A program made the position numbers and the translations under genes. The notes beneath the pieces were generated by a model. That model ran no database searches, was not told the origin of the DNA, and worked only from the letters and a program-made list of their open reading frames with translations. DNA of 64,000 bases, taken from JARRKU01 sp050288425. Its GTDB lineage: Bacteria > Desulfobacterota > Desulfobacteria > Desulfobacterales > Desulfosarcinaceae. The stretch covers positions 12,479 to 76,478 of the forward strand of contig JBNKDU010000173.1 in NCBI GenBank assembly GCA_050288425.1. The letters are read 5' to 3'. Below are positions 24,346-32,819 of the stretch, one piece after another. Position 1 is the first letter of the stretch; the number at the start of each line of letters is the position of its first letter.

Positions 24346-26436
24346 TTGCCGTTCAAGAATCCGCAAAAACTCAGCTTTCGCATCAACGCCGCCGTCTGGA
24401 CCGTCTGCGCGGCGCTGCTGCTGCTGTTCGGCATCTTCTTCTACCGCTTCGAACAGCAGCAGTTTCAAACCCACCTGGACCAATCCAAGGTTTTGCTGGA
24501 ATCGGTGTTTCATCAGAAACGTGAAATGCTGGCCAACGAAATCTTCGCCAACCACCGCAAGGCGTTGATCCGGACACTGGAAGAGATAAAGGCTGTGGAA
24601 GGCATCACCGCCGTTCATTTGTTCGATGCCGACGGTCATCTGACGGAATGGGAGGGCGAAGGCCGCCGTTCCGATTTAGACCGGGACCAGCGCAGGCAAT
24701 TGATTCAGGGCCCCTTGTTCAACGAAATCATGTTCCAGGATCGCGCGCACCTGGCCTTCATCGGCACCATCGAAGTCATCGGCGAGCGCCAGGGATACGC
24801 CGAATTGTTCTTCGATCTATCGGAGATGAAACAGACCTCGCGCTATCGTATCCTGCTGATCATCCTGGTTTACGGGGGCCTGCTGGTGGTGCTCTCCATG
24901 GTGCTGCATCTGCTGGTGACCCGATTGGTCATCGAACCGGTATCGAAAATCCGCGACGCCATGGACCGGGTGATGCAGGGCCACCTGGGCGAACAGGTGG
25001 CCCTGGAGCAGAACAACGAAATCGGCGAAGTGGCCACCGCCTTCAACAGCATGTCGGAGCAGCTCAAGGAACAGCGTCAACGCCTGCTGCACTCCATGTC
25101 CCTGCGGGACTCCTATGCCGAACTTTTGGAAGAGACCAACCGCAAACTGGCCCGGTTGAACACCGACTTGGAATCCATCGTGGACCAGCGCACCCGGGAA
25201 CTGCGGCAGAGCAATGAAAAACTGCGCAACCAGATCCAGGAGCGCGTCCGTGCGGAGCAGGCCCGGCGCGCCCTCGAAGAGCGTCTGTCGCGTTCTCAGA
25301 AGATGGAGGCCCTGGGGCTGCTGGCCGGCGGCGTGGCCCACGACCTGAACAATGTGCTCTCCGGCATCGTCAGCTTTCCCGAACTGATTCTGCTGGATAT
25401 GGCGGCGGATCACGATCTGCGGCCCATCATGGAGACCATCCATAAATCGGGACAGAAGGCCGCGGCCATCGTCCAGGATCTGCTCACCCTGGCCCGTCGG
25501 GGGGTCACCCACACCGATGTGCTCAACCTCAACTCCGATATCATCGAGGACTACCTCAATTCACCCGAGTTCAAGAAAATTCATTCCTTCTATCCCTATA
25601 TTTCCCTCGAGACCCGGCTCGACCCGCAATTGATGAACCTGCGCGGCTCCACCGTGCACCTGCGCAAAGTAATCATGAACCTGGTTTCCAACGCGGCCGA
25701 GGCCCAACCCGACGGCGGGCATATCCTCATCACCACCGAGAACCGCTATGTGGATCGACCCGTCAGCGGCTACGACCAGGTCAACGAGGGCGATTATGTG
25801 GTTCTGCGGGTGGAGGACCAGGGCACGGGCATCGCCCCGGAGGACATGAACCGCATCTTCGAGCCCTTTTACACCAAGAAGGTGATGGGACGCAGCGGCA
25901 CCGGCCTTGGCATGGCCGTGGTCTGGGGAACGGTTCAGGATCACCACGGATATATCAATGTGGAGAGCGAGGTTGGAGAGGGGACAATATTCGAACTCTA
26001 TTTCCCGGTGACCCGCGACAGCATCGAAACCAAAGAAAAGGTGGTTCCCCTGGATAGCTATGTGGGCCACGGGGAGAAGGTCCTGGTGATCGACGACGTT
26101 CCGGAACAGCGCAAAATCGCCTCCCAGCTCCTCCTCCGCCTGAACTACGACGTGGCCGTGGTGGAGAGCGGTGAAGCGGCCCTGGCATACCTGGCCTCGG
26201 AAAAAGTGGATATCCTGGTGATCGACATGATCATGGATCCGGGGATCGACGGCCTGGAGACCTATTCCAAGGTGATCGACTTGCATCCGGGGCAGAAGGC
26301 CATCATCGCCAGCGGGTATGCGGAAAACGAACGGGTGAGGGAAGCCCAGCACCTGGGCGCCGGGGCCTATGTCCGCAAGCCCTACACCATCGAAAACATC
26401 GGCATGGCGCTACGCAGGGAACTCGACCGTGAGTAA
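24346..26436 (+). CDS. Hybrid histidine kinase with HAMP and C-terminal receiver domain, TTG start
   Basis: Membrane kinase of 696 residues. It has a first membrane helix (about 15-34), a periplasmic region of about 125 residues, a second helix (YRILLIILVYGGLLVVLSMV), a HAMP domain (LVIEPVSKIRDAMDRVMQG) and a coiled coil. HisKA has the acceptor His in LAGGVAHDLNNVLSGIV (HDLNN type), and HATPase_c has VEDQGTGI and GTGLGMAVVWGTV. The C-terminal receiver has Asp in ILVIDMIMDPG and Lys in YVRKPYT. Start: TTG at 24346, 15 bases after the upstream stop; the next ATG would remove the first membrane helix. It probably receives signals from the two binding proteins. No separate output regulator is adjacent. 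Confidence 0.9.
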   Translation: MPFKNPQKLSFRINAAVWTVCAALLLLFGIFFYRFEQQQFQTHLDQSKVLLESVFHQKREMLANEIFANHRKALIRTLEEIKAVEGITAVHLFDADGHLTEWEGEGRRSDLDRDQRRQLIQGPLFNEIMFQDRAHLAFIGTIEVIGERQGYAELFFDLSEMKQTSRYRILLIILVYGGLLVVLSMVLHLLVTRLVIEPVSKIRDAMDRVMQGHLGEQVALEQNNEIGEVATAFNSMSEQLKEQRQRLLHSMSLRDSYAELLEETNRKLARLNTDLESIVDQRTRELRQSNEKLRNQIQERVRAEQARRALEERLSRSQKMEALGLLAGGVAHDLNNVLSGIVSFPELILLDMAADHDLRPIMETIHKSGQKAAAIVQDLLTLARRGVTHTDVLNLNSDIIEDYLNSPEFKKIHSFYPYISLETRLDPQLMNLRGSTVHLRKVIMNLVSNAAEAQPDGGHILITTENRYVDRPVSGYDQVNEGDYVVLRVEDQGTGIAPEDMNRIFEPFYTKKVMGRSGTGLGMAVVWGTVQDHHGYINVESEVGEGTIFELYFPVTRDSIETKEKVVPLDSYVGHGEKVLVIDDVPEQRKIASQLLLRLNYDVAVVESGEAALAYLASEKVDILVIDMIMDPGIDGLETYSKVIDLHPGQKAIIASGYAENERVREAQHLGAGAYVRKPYTIENIGMALRRELDRE

Positions 26437-26457
26437 CGGCGCCGGAAAGCCATCTCG

Positions 26458-26598
26458 TCAGGGGATGGTGGGCTGGGACGCGAAGCGCGGTTCGTGCAGG
26501 GAAATCAGGATGTCGGCCATGGACTTGACCTGCTGCAGGATATCATAGGCCTGGTAAGTATTCACCGCCGTCCCCGGCGGGATGACGTCCATCTCCAT
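26458..26598 (-). CDS. Small hypothetical protein, 46 residues
   Basis: A short frame beginning MEMDVIPPGTAV and ending EPRFASQPTIP, with an amphipathic-looking middle (AYDILQQVKSMADILISL). It begins six bases after the HEAT-repeat gene's stop codon, in the same frame, with GGAGGGAG about 11 bases upstream inside that gene's end. It may be co-translated with the HEAT protein. No family was recognised. Alternative: an artefact of read-through space. The convergent kinase gene ends just downstream, so no other gene occupies this gap. Confidence 0.45.
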   Translation of the reverse strand: MEMDVIPPGTAVNTYQAYDILQQVKSMADILISLHEPRFASQPTIP

Positions 26599-26604
26599 CT
26601 CATT

Positions 26605-27525
26605 TCAGTCTCCCTCCATGGCCAGATTGATGGAGTCGATGTGATGGATCAGCCGGGTGGCGGCCTGACGCACCCGGACCGAGGGATCCTGCACCCGGCT
26701 CCGGATCTTGGCGGCCAGGGGCAGCAGGTGCTGCCGCGGCAGGTGTACCAGACGGGTCAGGGCCAATTCACGGATGCGCGCATCCGCGTCGTCGATGCAG
26801 CGTTCATACTGGTCCAGATTCCGGAGTGAATCGGCCACGCCGTTGAACACCACCAGGGCATCGTAGCGCAGGTCGGCATCCTGGTGTTGCAGATAGGTCT
26901 TGCAGATCCGGGCCACTTCGCCCTGCCGGGAGGGAAAATGGCCCAGATTGTAAAGAATGCTGCGCTGTTGTTCCTTGGAACCGTGTTGCAGACGCTGGGT
27001 CAGGAGGGAGAAGAAGCTGTCGTCCCGGAGGTTGGACAGCGCATTGACCGCCGCCTGCTGCACCTCGATATCGTCGTCCGCCAGACAGTCGACCAACTCG
27101 GGCGCCGCCGCCAGGTTGCCTTCCCATCCAAGGGCAAAGGCGGCATTGGCGCGTATCGACGGATCGGAATGCTCCAGGTCGACCAGCAATTGGGCCACCA
27201 GCGTGTCCGGATCGTGCAGCGATCCGCCCACCAGACTGAGTTGAACGGCCGCCGCCTGACGGACGGAACCGTTCAGGTCCCCGTCCCGCATGATCGCCAG
27301 CAGCGGATCGAGGACGCGTTCGCTGGCCAGGGTACCCATCATGATCACGATCTTTACCTTGAGTTCCTCTTCGGCGACTTCGAACCCCTTCAACAACACC
27401 TCCAGGGCCAGGTCGCCGTCTGCCACCAACCGGTCCATGGCCGTCAGATAGGCGCGCACCTTGCCCAGAACACGATCGCGGACGTTGAAGGGAATGATAT
27501 TGCCGGCGGATTTATCTGTTGTCAT
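26605..27525 (-). CDS. HEAT-repeat protein
   Basis: All-helical solenoid protein of about 306 residues with successive HEAT repeats. Repeat-like segments include MRDGDLNGSVRQAAAVQL, LEHSDPSIRANAAFALGW, LADDDIEVQQAAVNALSN, DDADARIRELALTRLVHL and QDPSVRVRQAATRLIHHI. Such proteins act as protein-protein scaffolds or in phycobilin-lyase-like roles; no catalytic residues are visible. The start is uncertain: the ATG at 27525 has no clear ribosome-binding site, but the frame upstream looks non-coding. It lies 152 bases downstream of the EndoQ-UvrD fusion on the same strand. Confidence 0.8.
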   Translation of the reverse strand: MTTDKSAGNIIPFNVRDRVLGKVRAYLTAMDRLVADGDLALEVLLKGFEVAEEELKVKIVIMMGTLASERVLDPLLAIMRDGDLNGSVRQAAAVQLSLVGGSLHDPDTLVAQLLVDLEHSDPSIRANAAFALGWEGNLAAAPELVDCLADDDIEVQQAAVNALSNLRDDSFFSLLTQRLQHGSKEQQRSILYNLGHFPSRQGEVARICKTYLQHQDADLRYDALVVFNGVADSLRNLDQYERCIDDADARIRELALTRLVHLPRQHLLPLAAKIRSRVQDPSVRVRQAATRLIHHIDSINLAMEGD

Positions 27526-27677
27526 GGCGGAGAGTCGGTCATTTTCGTTTGAACGTCGCAAGGCCCTGCTGCTGGGGAGGGATGGTGCCACGGGCCGCCC
27601 GGATTGTCCAGGGGGAATCCATTTTTCCAAGCTCTTCAGGTTCGCATGAATATGTGAAGTTGTTTCTGCGCTAGCGC

Positions 27678-30600
27678 TTAGAAAAGGGTCAGTTGTTCCT
27701 GTTCCGCCTTGGGCGTCTTGATTCGGACGGCGGTGCGTGTCTTGAGCCGATCCTCGATATCGGCGACGAAATGGGAGAGCCGGCAGTTCCGGGTTTCTCC
27801 ATTGATCGTGCGCCGGCGGGCCCAGGTCAGGATCAGCCGGGCGCGGGCGCGGGTCAATCCTACGAAAAAAAGCCGGCGCTCCTCTTCCATGTCCACCTGG
27901 CGGCCGGGTTGCCGCAGGGGCAGCAGGTTCTCTTCGCACCCGGCCACGAATACCACCGGGAATTCCAATCCTTTGGCGGCATGCAGGGTCATCACGGCCA
28001 CCTTCTCCGCTTCGGGTTGGTATAGATCGGTATCCCGCTGCAGGGCCAGGCGGGTTCCGAAGCCGGCTTTATCGACTCCCATGGTCTGCGCCAGTTGAAT
28101 CATACGGCTGAATGGCTCGGGTTCGACGCGGGACGCCAGGGTGGTGCGGGCCACAATATGGCGCAACGTATCGGCCACATCCTTTTGGGAGGTCTCTTCG
28201 GCCAGCAGATCCAACATGCGTACCAGGGCCGCCAGCCGGTGCTGGCGTTTGGTGGACATGCCGGGGATGGGCAGCCGGTGGACGCTGCGCAGGGCGGTTT
28301 GGAGGGTCAATTGCCGCCCATAGGCCCATTGCTTGAACATGTCCATGGTGGTGTTGCTGATGCCATAGGCGCTCAGTCCGCTGAGTTGACCGAAATCGGC
28401 ATAGCCGCCCTGGCCGGTAATCACCCGGAAGGCGGCCATCAACTTGTTCAGCGCCGGCTGGCGCACGGCCTTGCGGCTGACCCATTGACAGGGGATGGCG
28501 GCCCGGGTGAGTTGCCGGGCGATCTGCTCCACCTGGCGTCCGGTCCGGCACAGGATGGCGAAGTCGGCAAAACTGCGTGTCGTTTCTGCATCGTCCTCAT
28601 CCAGTTTATCGAAGTCGATGCTGTGAAACCCGGTGCCGCCGACCATGTTTTCGATGGTACGGCCGATGGCCACGGCTTCCGCTTTGGCCGAAGGCGTTTC
28701 CATTACCGACACGGTCCGAAAACCGTCGATACCGGAATAGGTGCGTTCCGGAGCACCCACCTCCAGCGAAGTCCGTCGTCCCTTCCGGATCACCTGGTAG
28801 GAGGCGTCGAGGATGGTCTCGCTGGAACGGTAGTTGCGGGTCAGGTGGATGCGGCCGGCCTGGGGAAAGTCTTCGCCGAAGCGTTTAAAAAAACGCAGGT
28901 CCGACCCGCGAAAGCCGTAGATGGCCTGATCCGGATCGCCGATGACGCAGATATTGGCCGCCGGAGGTGCCATGGCACGCAACAGCCGGTATTGAGCGTA
29001 GTCGATATCCTGGAACTCGTCCACGAAGATGTAACGGTAGCGGTCGCGAATCTTTCGGCGCCACGCCTTGTCGGTCTCCAGATGATCCACGGCTTCCAGA
29101 ATCAGGTCTTCGTAGTCATGAAGTTCCTGGAACGTCAGCAGACGCTGGTAGGCGCCATAGAATTGGGCAAGGATCGCCCGGTGACTTCGGGGGACGATGC
29201 CGTCCAGGTCGTGGTCGGGCCGCAGCAGTAGTTGTTTGGCCCGGACCACGAATTCCAGCAGGGTGGCGGGGGACAGGGCGGCGGATCCCCCATGGGAGAC
29301 CAGGGCGACGGCATCGGACGCGATGGCACGCCGGGCCGTTTCGTCGATGACGACACAACCATGGTCATCGAAGGCTTCCCGGAGCAGTTGGCGGCCCAGG
29401 CCGTGAAAGGTCGTGACCAGAGGCGTTTCGACACCGGCCGGGAGCATGGTCGTCAAGCGTTGCCGCATCTCGCGGGCGGCCTTGTTGGTGAAGGTGACGG
29501 CCAGGATGTTGTGACCGGCGACCTTTCGATCCTCCATGAGACGAACCATGCGACAGGTAATGGCGCGGGTCTTGCCGGTGCCGGGTCCTGCGGAGATCAG
29601 CAGGGGTCCCCGGCCGTAATCCACCACGGTCTGCTGGCGTTCGTTGAGCTGAAACCCGCTGGGACGGGGGGATTCGAACAACACGGGCGTTTCGGCGACC
29701 GGCGCGGGTGGCGGCGGTTCCGGAGCGGGAGCATGGATGGGGTTTGATTCGGGAATATCGAAGAGGCTCTGCTGCCCCTGGAGGCGGCTTCTTTCCTCGG
29801 GATCGAAAATACGAACCCGGCCGAACTCGCCGTCGAAACCGGGTTCGAAAATCACCCGGCCATCACGCATCCGGCAGATCGCCTCCGCCAGGAGGGGAAT
29901 ATGGCTCTTTTCCAGGTCCGAGCGGGGAATGCGACAGAGAATATCGAACTCGGATCCGTGGTCCTGAATCAACTGAGCGAAGGCCATTGCGGTTTTCTTG
30001 GTTTTGGGTCCCACCTGGAGAACCTCGGCCAGCAAATCCTCCAGGGGAATCAAATTGCGGTATTCGGCGGCCTTATGGGGGCGGGTACCTTCGTCGCGGT
30101 CCGCCAGGTCCTCGACGCGGTGCAGAACGCCCAGGGTGAGGGGTCGTCCGCAGCGCGGGCACCGGTTGCCCAGGCGGCGCGTTTCGTCCGGGCGGCAGCG
30201 AAACGCGCATTTGCGATGGCCGTCCACATGGTATTTGCCTTCTTCGGGATAAAATTCGATGGTTCCGGAGAATTCCCGCGGTTTACCGCCGCGCAGGGCG
30301 TCGCGAATGGCGGGATAGCTCAAATCGGTATTGAAGCAGTTGGCTTCGCGGCCCAATTTGGCCGGAGAATGGGCATCGGAATTCGATACCAGGGTGTAGC
30401 GATCCAGGTTGGATACGCGCCAATTCATGGGCGGATCCGAAGAGAGCCCCGTCTCCAGGGCGAAAATATGTTCCGTGAGATCTTCGAAACAGGCATCCAC
30501 CGAATCGAAGCCCGATTTGGATCCCAACAGGGAGAACCAGGGCGTCCAGATGTGGGCGGGAATCAGATACCCGCCGGGGGTTGTTTCCAGGACGATCTCC

Positions 30601-31043
30601 AGCAGGTTGCGGGCATCGAGACCCAGAATGGGTCGGCCGTCGGATCGGATGTTGCCGATATCGTCCAGGCGGCGGTTGAGAAGACCGGCCGCTTCGGGAT
30701 GGGGCATGAACACCAGGTTGTGGTTCTTGCGGGTGCTGCCCTCTTTCTTGTAGATGTTGCTGATTTCGGTGACCAGCATGAATCGCACCGGACGCCGGCA
30801 GGAAGGGGGCACTTTTTCGTCGCAGGCGCGGGCGAGCGAAGGCTTCAGTTTCAGCAAGCCCTCTTCTGACGGTTCGAGCTTTTCCTCTATTTCCAGCCAC
30901 CATCCCGGATGGGTAAAGTCACCGGTACCCAGAACGGTGAGCCCCTTGATCTGGGCCATGATGTAAAGGTTTTCCAAGTCGAGATTCTTGGCCGTGGCGC
31001 GTGAGTATTTGGAGTGTATATGAAAATCGGCGAGAAATTCCAT
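27678..31043 (-). CDS. EndoQ-like PHP nuclease fused to UvrD/PcrA-type helicase
   Basis: Protein of 1121 residues. Residues 1-430 resemble endonuclease Q (TIGR00375): PHP metal motif DFHIHSKYS (6-14), NSDAHS (221-226), and four Zn-binding cysteines at about 279, 283, 295 and 298. A helical part with VLQVGPKTKK follows. EndoQ nicks DNA 5' of deaminated bases. A Pro-rich linker (about 430-462) precedes a superfamily-1 helicase with Walker A SAGPGTGKT (484-492), FVDEFQDID, GDPDQAIYGFRGSD, LTRNYRSSETIL, MTLHAAKGLEF and FVGLTRARARL. The start at 31043 is chosen because the protein then begins directly at the conserved PHP N-terminus and CAGGATC precedes the ATG; a 60-residue upstream extension looks non-coding. 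A DNA-repair role is inferred from the domains. Confidence 0.9.
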   Translation of the reverse strand: MEFLADFHIHSKYSRATAKNLDLENLYIMAQIKGLTVLGTGDFTHPGWWLEIEEKLEPSEEGLLKLKPSLARACDEKVPPSCRRPVRFMLVTEISNIYKKEGSTRKNHNLVFMPHPEAAGLLNRRLDDIGNIRSDGRPILGLDARNLLEIVLETTPGGYLIPAHIWTPWFSLLGSKSGFDSVDACFEDLTEHIFALETGLSSDPPMNWRVSNLDRYTLVSNSDAHSPAKLGREANCFNTDLSYPAIRDALRGGKPREFSGTIEFYPEEGKYHVDGHRKCAFRCRPDETRRLGNRCPRCGRPLTLGVLHRVEDLADRDEGTRPHKAAEYRNLIPLEDLLAEVLQVGPKTKKTAMAFAQLIQDHGSEFDILCRIPRSDLEKSHIPLLAEAICRMRDGRVIFEPGFDGEFGRVRIFDPEERSRLQGQQSLFDIPESNPIHAPAPEPPPPAPVAETPVLFESPRPSGFQLNERQQTVVDYGRGPLLISAGPGTGKTRAITCRMVRLMEDRKVAGHNILAVTFTNKAAREMRQRLTTMLPAGVETPLVTTFHGLGRQLLREAFDDHGCVVIDETARRAIASDAVALVSHGGSAALSPATLLEFVVRAKQLLLRPDHDLDGIVPRSHRAILAQFYGAYQRLLTFQELHDYEDLILEAVDHLETDKAWRRKIRDRYRYIFVDEFQDIDYAQYRLLRAMAPPAANICVIGDPDQAIYGFRGSDLRFFKRFGEDFPQAGRIHLTRNYRSSETILDASYQVIRKGRRTSLEVGAPERTYSGIDGFRTVSVMETPSAKAEAVAIGRTIENMVGGTGFHSIDFDKLDEDDAETTRSFADFAILCRTGRQVEQIARQLTRAAIPCQWVSRKAVRQPALNKLMAAFRVITGQGGYADFGQLSGLSAYGISNTTMDMFKQWAYGRQLTLQTALRSVHRLPIPGMSTKRQHRLAALVRMLDLLAEETSQKDVADTLRHIVARTTLASRVEPEPFSRMIQLAQTMGVDKAGFGTRLALQRDTDLYQPEAEKVAVMTLHAAKGLEFPVVFVAGCEENLLPLRQPGRQVDMEEERRLFFVGLTRARARLILTWARRRTINGETRNCRLSHFVADIEDRLKTRTAVRIKTPKAEQEQLTLF

Positions 31044-31445
31044 GATCCTGGTCCACCGGCGACGGTTATGATGGCGTGATGCCGAAGGGCATTTCATCGC
31101 GCCCAGATAATTCAACGGCGGCAGACTATCCCAAGGTTCCAGGTGTGTCAAGATTGCCACAGTGCGCCGTCCATGGGTATGGGGGGATCTGCGGCCTCTC
31201 CCCGTCGAAATCCTATATCTCAATATTATTCATGATTTCAAATAGATGATCTATATCCGGTCCAATATTCGAGGATAAATAATCGCTCGCTCGCCAAATA
31301 GTTAAAATAAAATATATTATCAGTGAGTTATATTGATTCTATAATCCAGGCGAACGCACCAAAAAGGTCTTGTTTTGTATCGGGATTGCGGCTATATTTA
31401 TGTACTTTTTTGGTATTGAACACTATATCTTGTATCAGGAACGAC
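31044..31445. other. AT-rich divergent intergenic region, 402 bp
   Basis: It lies between the minus-strand EndoQ-UvrD gene and the plus-strand RdgC-like gene, at the point where coding strand bias switches. From about 31200 it is strongly AT-rich (for example AAATAGTTAAAATAAAAT near 31291). It contains two TTATC-type motifs (TTATCAGTG on plus; TTATCCTCG on minus) that are weak DnaA-box candidates. It must hold promoters for both genes. No RNA gene was recognised. Confidence 0.4.
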
Positions 31446-32060
31446 ATGGGCCTATTGTCATCCAGTACGTCCATCACCCGCTACCGGGTGGATGGGAAAA
31501 TAGAAGCACCGATTCTCGACACCATCGCCGCGGGATTGAAGAAAAACACGGTCGCCGATATCGATGAAAATCCATCGGACCGGACCTCCGGCTGGGCCAG
31601 CTTTCAGGATCCGTTCAATACCGATTTCGAAGGGTCCAGTTTCGTCTTCGGCACCTATATCGTATTCGCCCTGCGGGTGGATAAAAAATCGATTCCCGCC
31701 AAGATGGTTCAGAAACACTTCGCCATCGAGTCGGCCAAGCGGCTTGCCGAACTGGGTCGCGAGTTCCTCACCGCCAATGAAAAGCGGGCGATCAAGGATC
31801 ATGTGATCAATGAATTGAACCGGAAAATACCCTCCACCCCCAATGTGTACGATCTGGTCTGGATGTATGAATCCGGTGAGGTATGGTTCTATTCCAACCT
31901 GAAAAGCGCCAATGAAGAGTTGGAAACCTTGTTTATAAAATCGTTTGGTGTCAGCCTGGTGCATTCCATCCCCTATACCATGGCGGCGCTGGACAATTCC
32001 CTGTCCGCCGATCAGTTGGACGCATTGAATCGATTGGCCCCCGAGAATAGAGACAATTAG
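31446..32060 (+). CDS. RdgC-like recombination-associated protein (N-terminal half length)
   Basis: Protein of 204 residues resembling RdgC, a DNA-binding ring protein that modulates RecA. Visible are VDKKSIPAKMVQKHFAIESA, ELGREFLTANEKRAIKDHVI and a late VWMYESGEVWFYSNLKSANEELETLF, which parallel the RdgC core. E. coli RdgC is about 300 residues, so this is shorter. The next gene, five bases downstream, could supply a missing part. The start ATG at 31446 has AGGA six bases upstream; a longer ATG-initiated frame lacks one. Its position just before a candidate oriC and dnaN is suggestive of a replication/recombination role. Confidence 0.72.
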   Translation: MGLLSSSTSITRYRVDGKIEAPILDTIAAGLKKNTVADIDENPSDRTSGWASFQDPFNTDFEGSSFVFGTYIVFALRVDKKSIPAKMVQKHFAIESAKRLAELGREFLTANEKRAIKDHVINELNRKIPSTPNVYDLVWMYESGEVWFYSNLKSANEELETLFIKSFGVSLVHSIPYTMAALDNSLSADQLDALNRLAPENRDN

Positions 32061-32065
32061 TCGTT

Positions 32066-32602
32066 ATGTTGGATATTGCAGTCGCCTACAATCGTTACCG
32101 GTTCCTGGGGAACGAATTTTTAACCTGGATCTGGTTCATCATCGAGAACGAGGACCATGTCGTTCGTGAATGCGACCGGGAGGCCGTGGGACTTCAGGTG
32201 GGCAACCGCATGGTATTGGAAAACCGCTGGGCCAACGGCAAGGAGACCATCACCATCAAAGGGGACGCCGTCGGGTTGGAGGAGGGATTGTTGTGCCTGG
32301 GCAAGGGCGGATCGGTCACGGAAATCAATTTGATTTACAAGAGTGGTTCCCTTCAATGGCAATTTTCATTGAAAGGCGAAAGCCTGAATTTTTCCGGACT
32401 GAAGCTGCCGGAAACCGGTGCCGCCGAACAACCCGACGATTTGGAAGGCGTCGTGCTGGAAAAGCTCTATCTGTATGAGAAACCCTTCCGGTTCGTGGAC
32501 GCCTTGTATCGCCAATTCATTGTTCTGCGATTGTCGGATCGATGGAAACAGACCTTGACGGCAATGAAAAAATGGGTTCGGGGAACCGACAAAGAGAGTT
32601 GA
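32066..32602 (+). CDS. Conserved-looking protein paired with the RdgC-like gene
   Basis: Protein of 178 residues. Near the N-terminus it has NRYRFLGNEFLTWIWFIIENED, then GNRMVLENRWANGKETITIKG and INLIYKSGSLQWQFSLKG. No domain was recognised with certainty; the FLGNEFLTWIWF motif is reminiscent of RdgC-like proteins of non-enteric bacteria. It starts five bases after the RdgC-like stop codon and is clearly co-transcribed. It may be a split-off C-terminal half or a dedicated partner of the RdgC-like protein. It is soluble, with no signal peptide. Confidence 0.7.
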   Translation: MLDIAVAYNRYRFLGNEFLTWIWFIIENEDHVVRECDREAVGLQVGNRMVLENRWANGKETITIKGDAVGLEEGLLCLGKGGSVTEINLIYKSGSLQWQFSLKGESLNFSGLKLPETGAAEQPDDLEGVVLEKLYLYEKPFRFVDALYRQFIVLRLSDRWKQTLTAMKKWVRGTDKES

Positions 32603-32819
32603 AGAGTGCTCTCATTACATGTTCACAAATAGGGACTTGTGAACCGCTTTTGGAATCCTGTTGATAAGTCCAGGGTTCTGATCAAATTTCCTGACGTGGT
32701 TTGAACAGGACAGGATTGAAAGAAAGGGTACAATATTATCTGGTTATCCGGTTATCAACATTTGCACAGAATCTATTCCTTATAATAATCTTTCAATAAA
32801 TAAAAATAAGGATAGTAAA
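32603..32819. other. Candidate oriC: phased DnaA-box-like array and AT-rich tract before dnaN
   Basis: TTATCAACA occurs at 32752-32760 (plus) and inverted at 32659-32667. Three 8-bp phased copies run TTATCTGG, TTATCCGG, TTATCAAC at 32736-32759. They are followed by an AT-rich stretch (32770-32819) suited to unwinding. A perfect GTTCACAA/TTGTGAAC inverted repeat is at 32621-32644. DnaA-box consensus is TTATNCACA; these are near matches. dnaA itself is not in the window. The same region must contain the dnaN promoter; a TATAAT is at 32781-32786. Confidence 0.6.
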
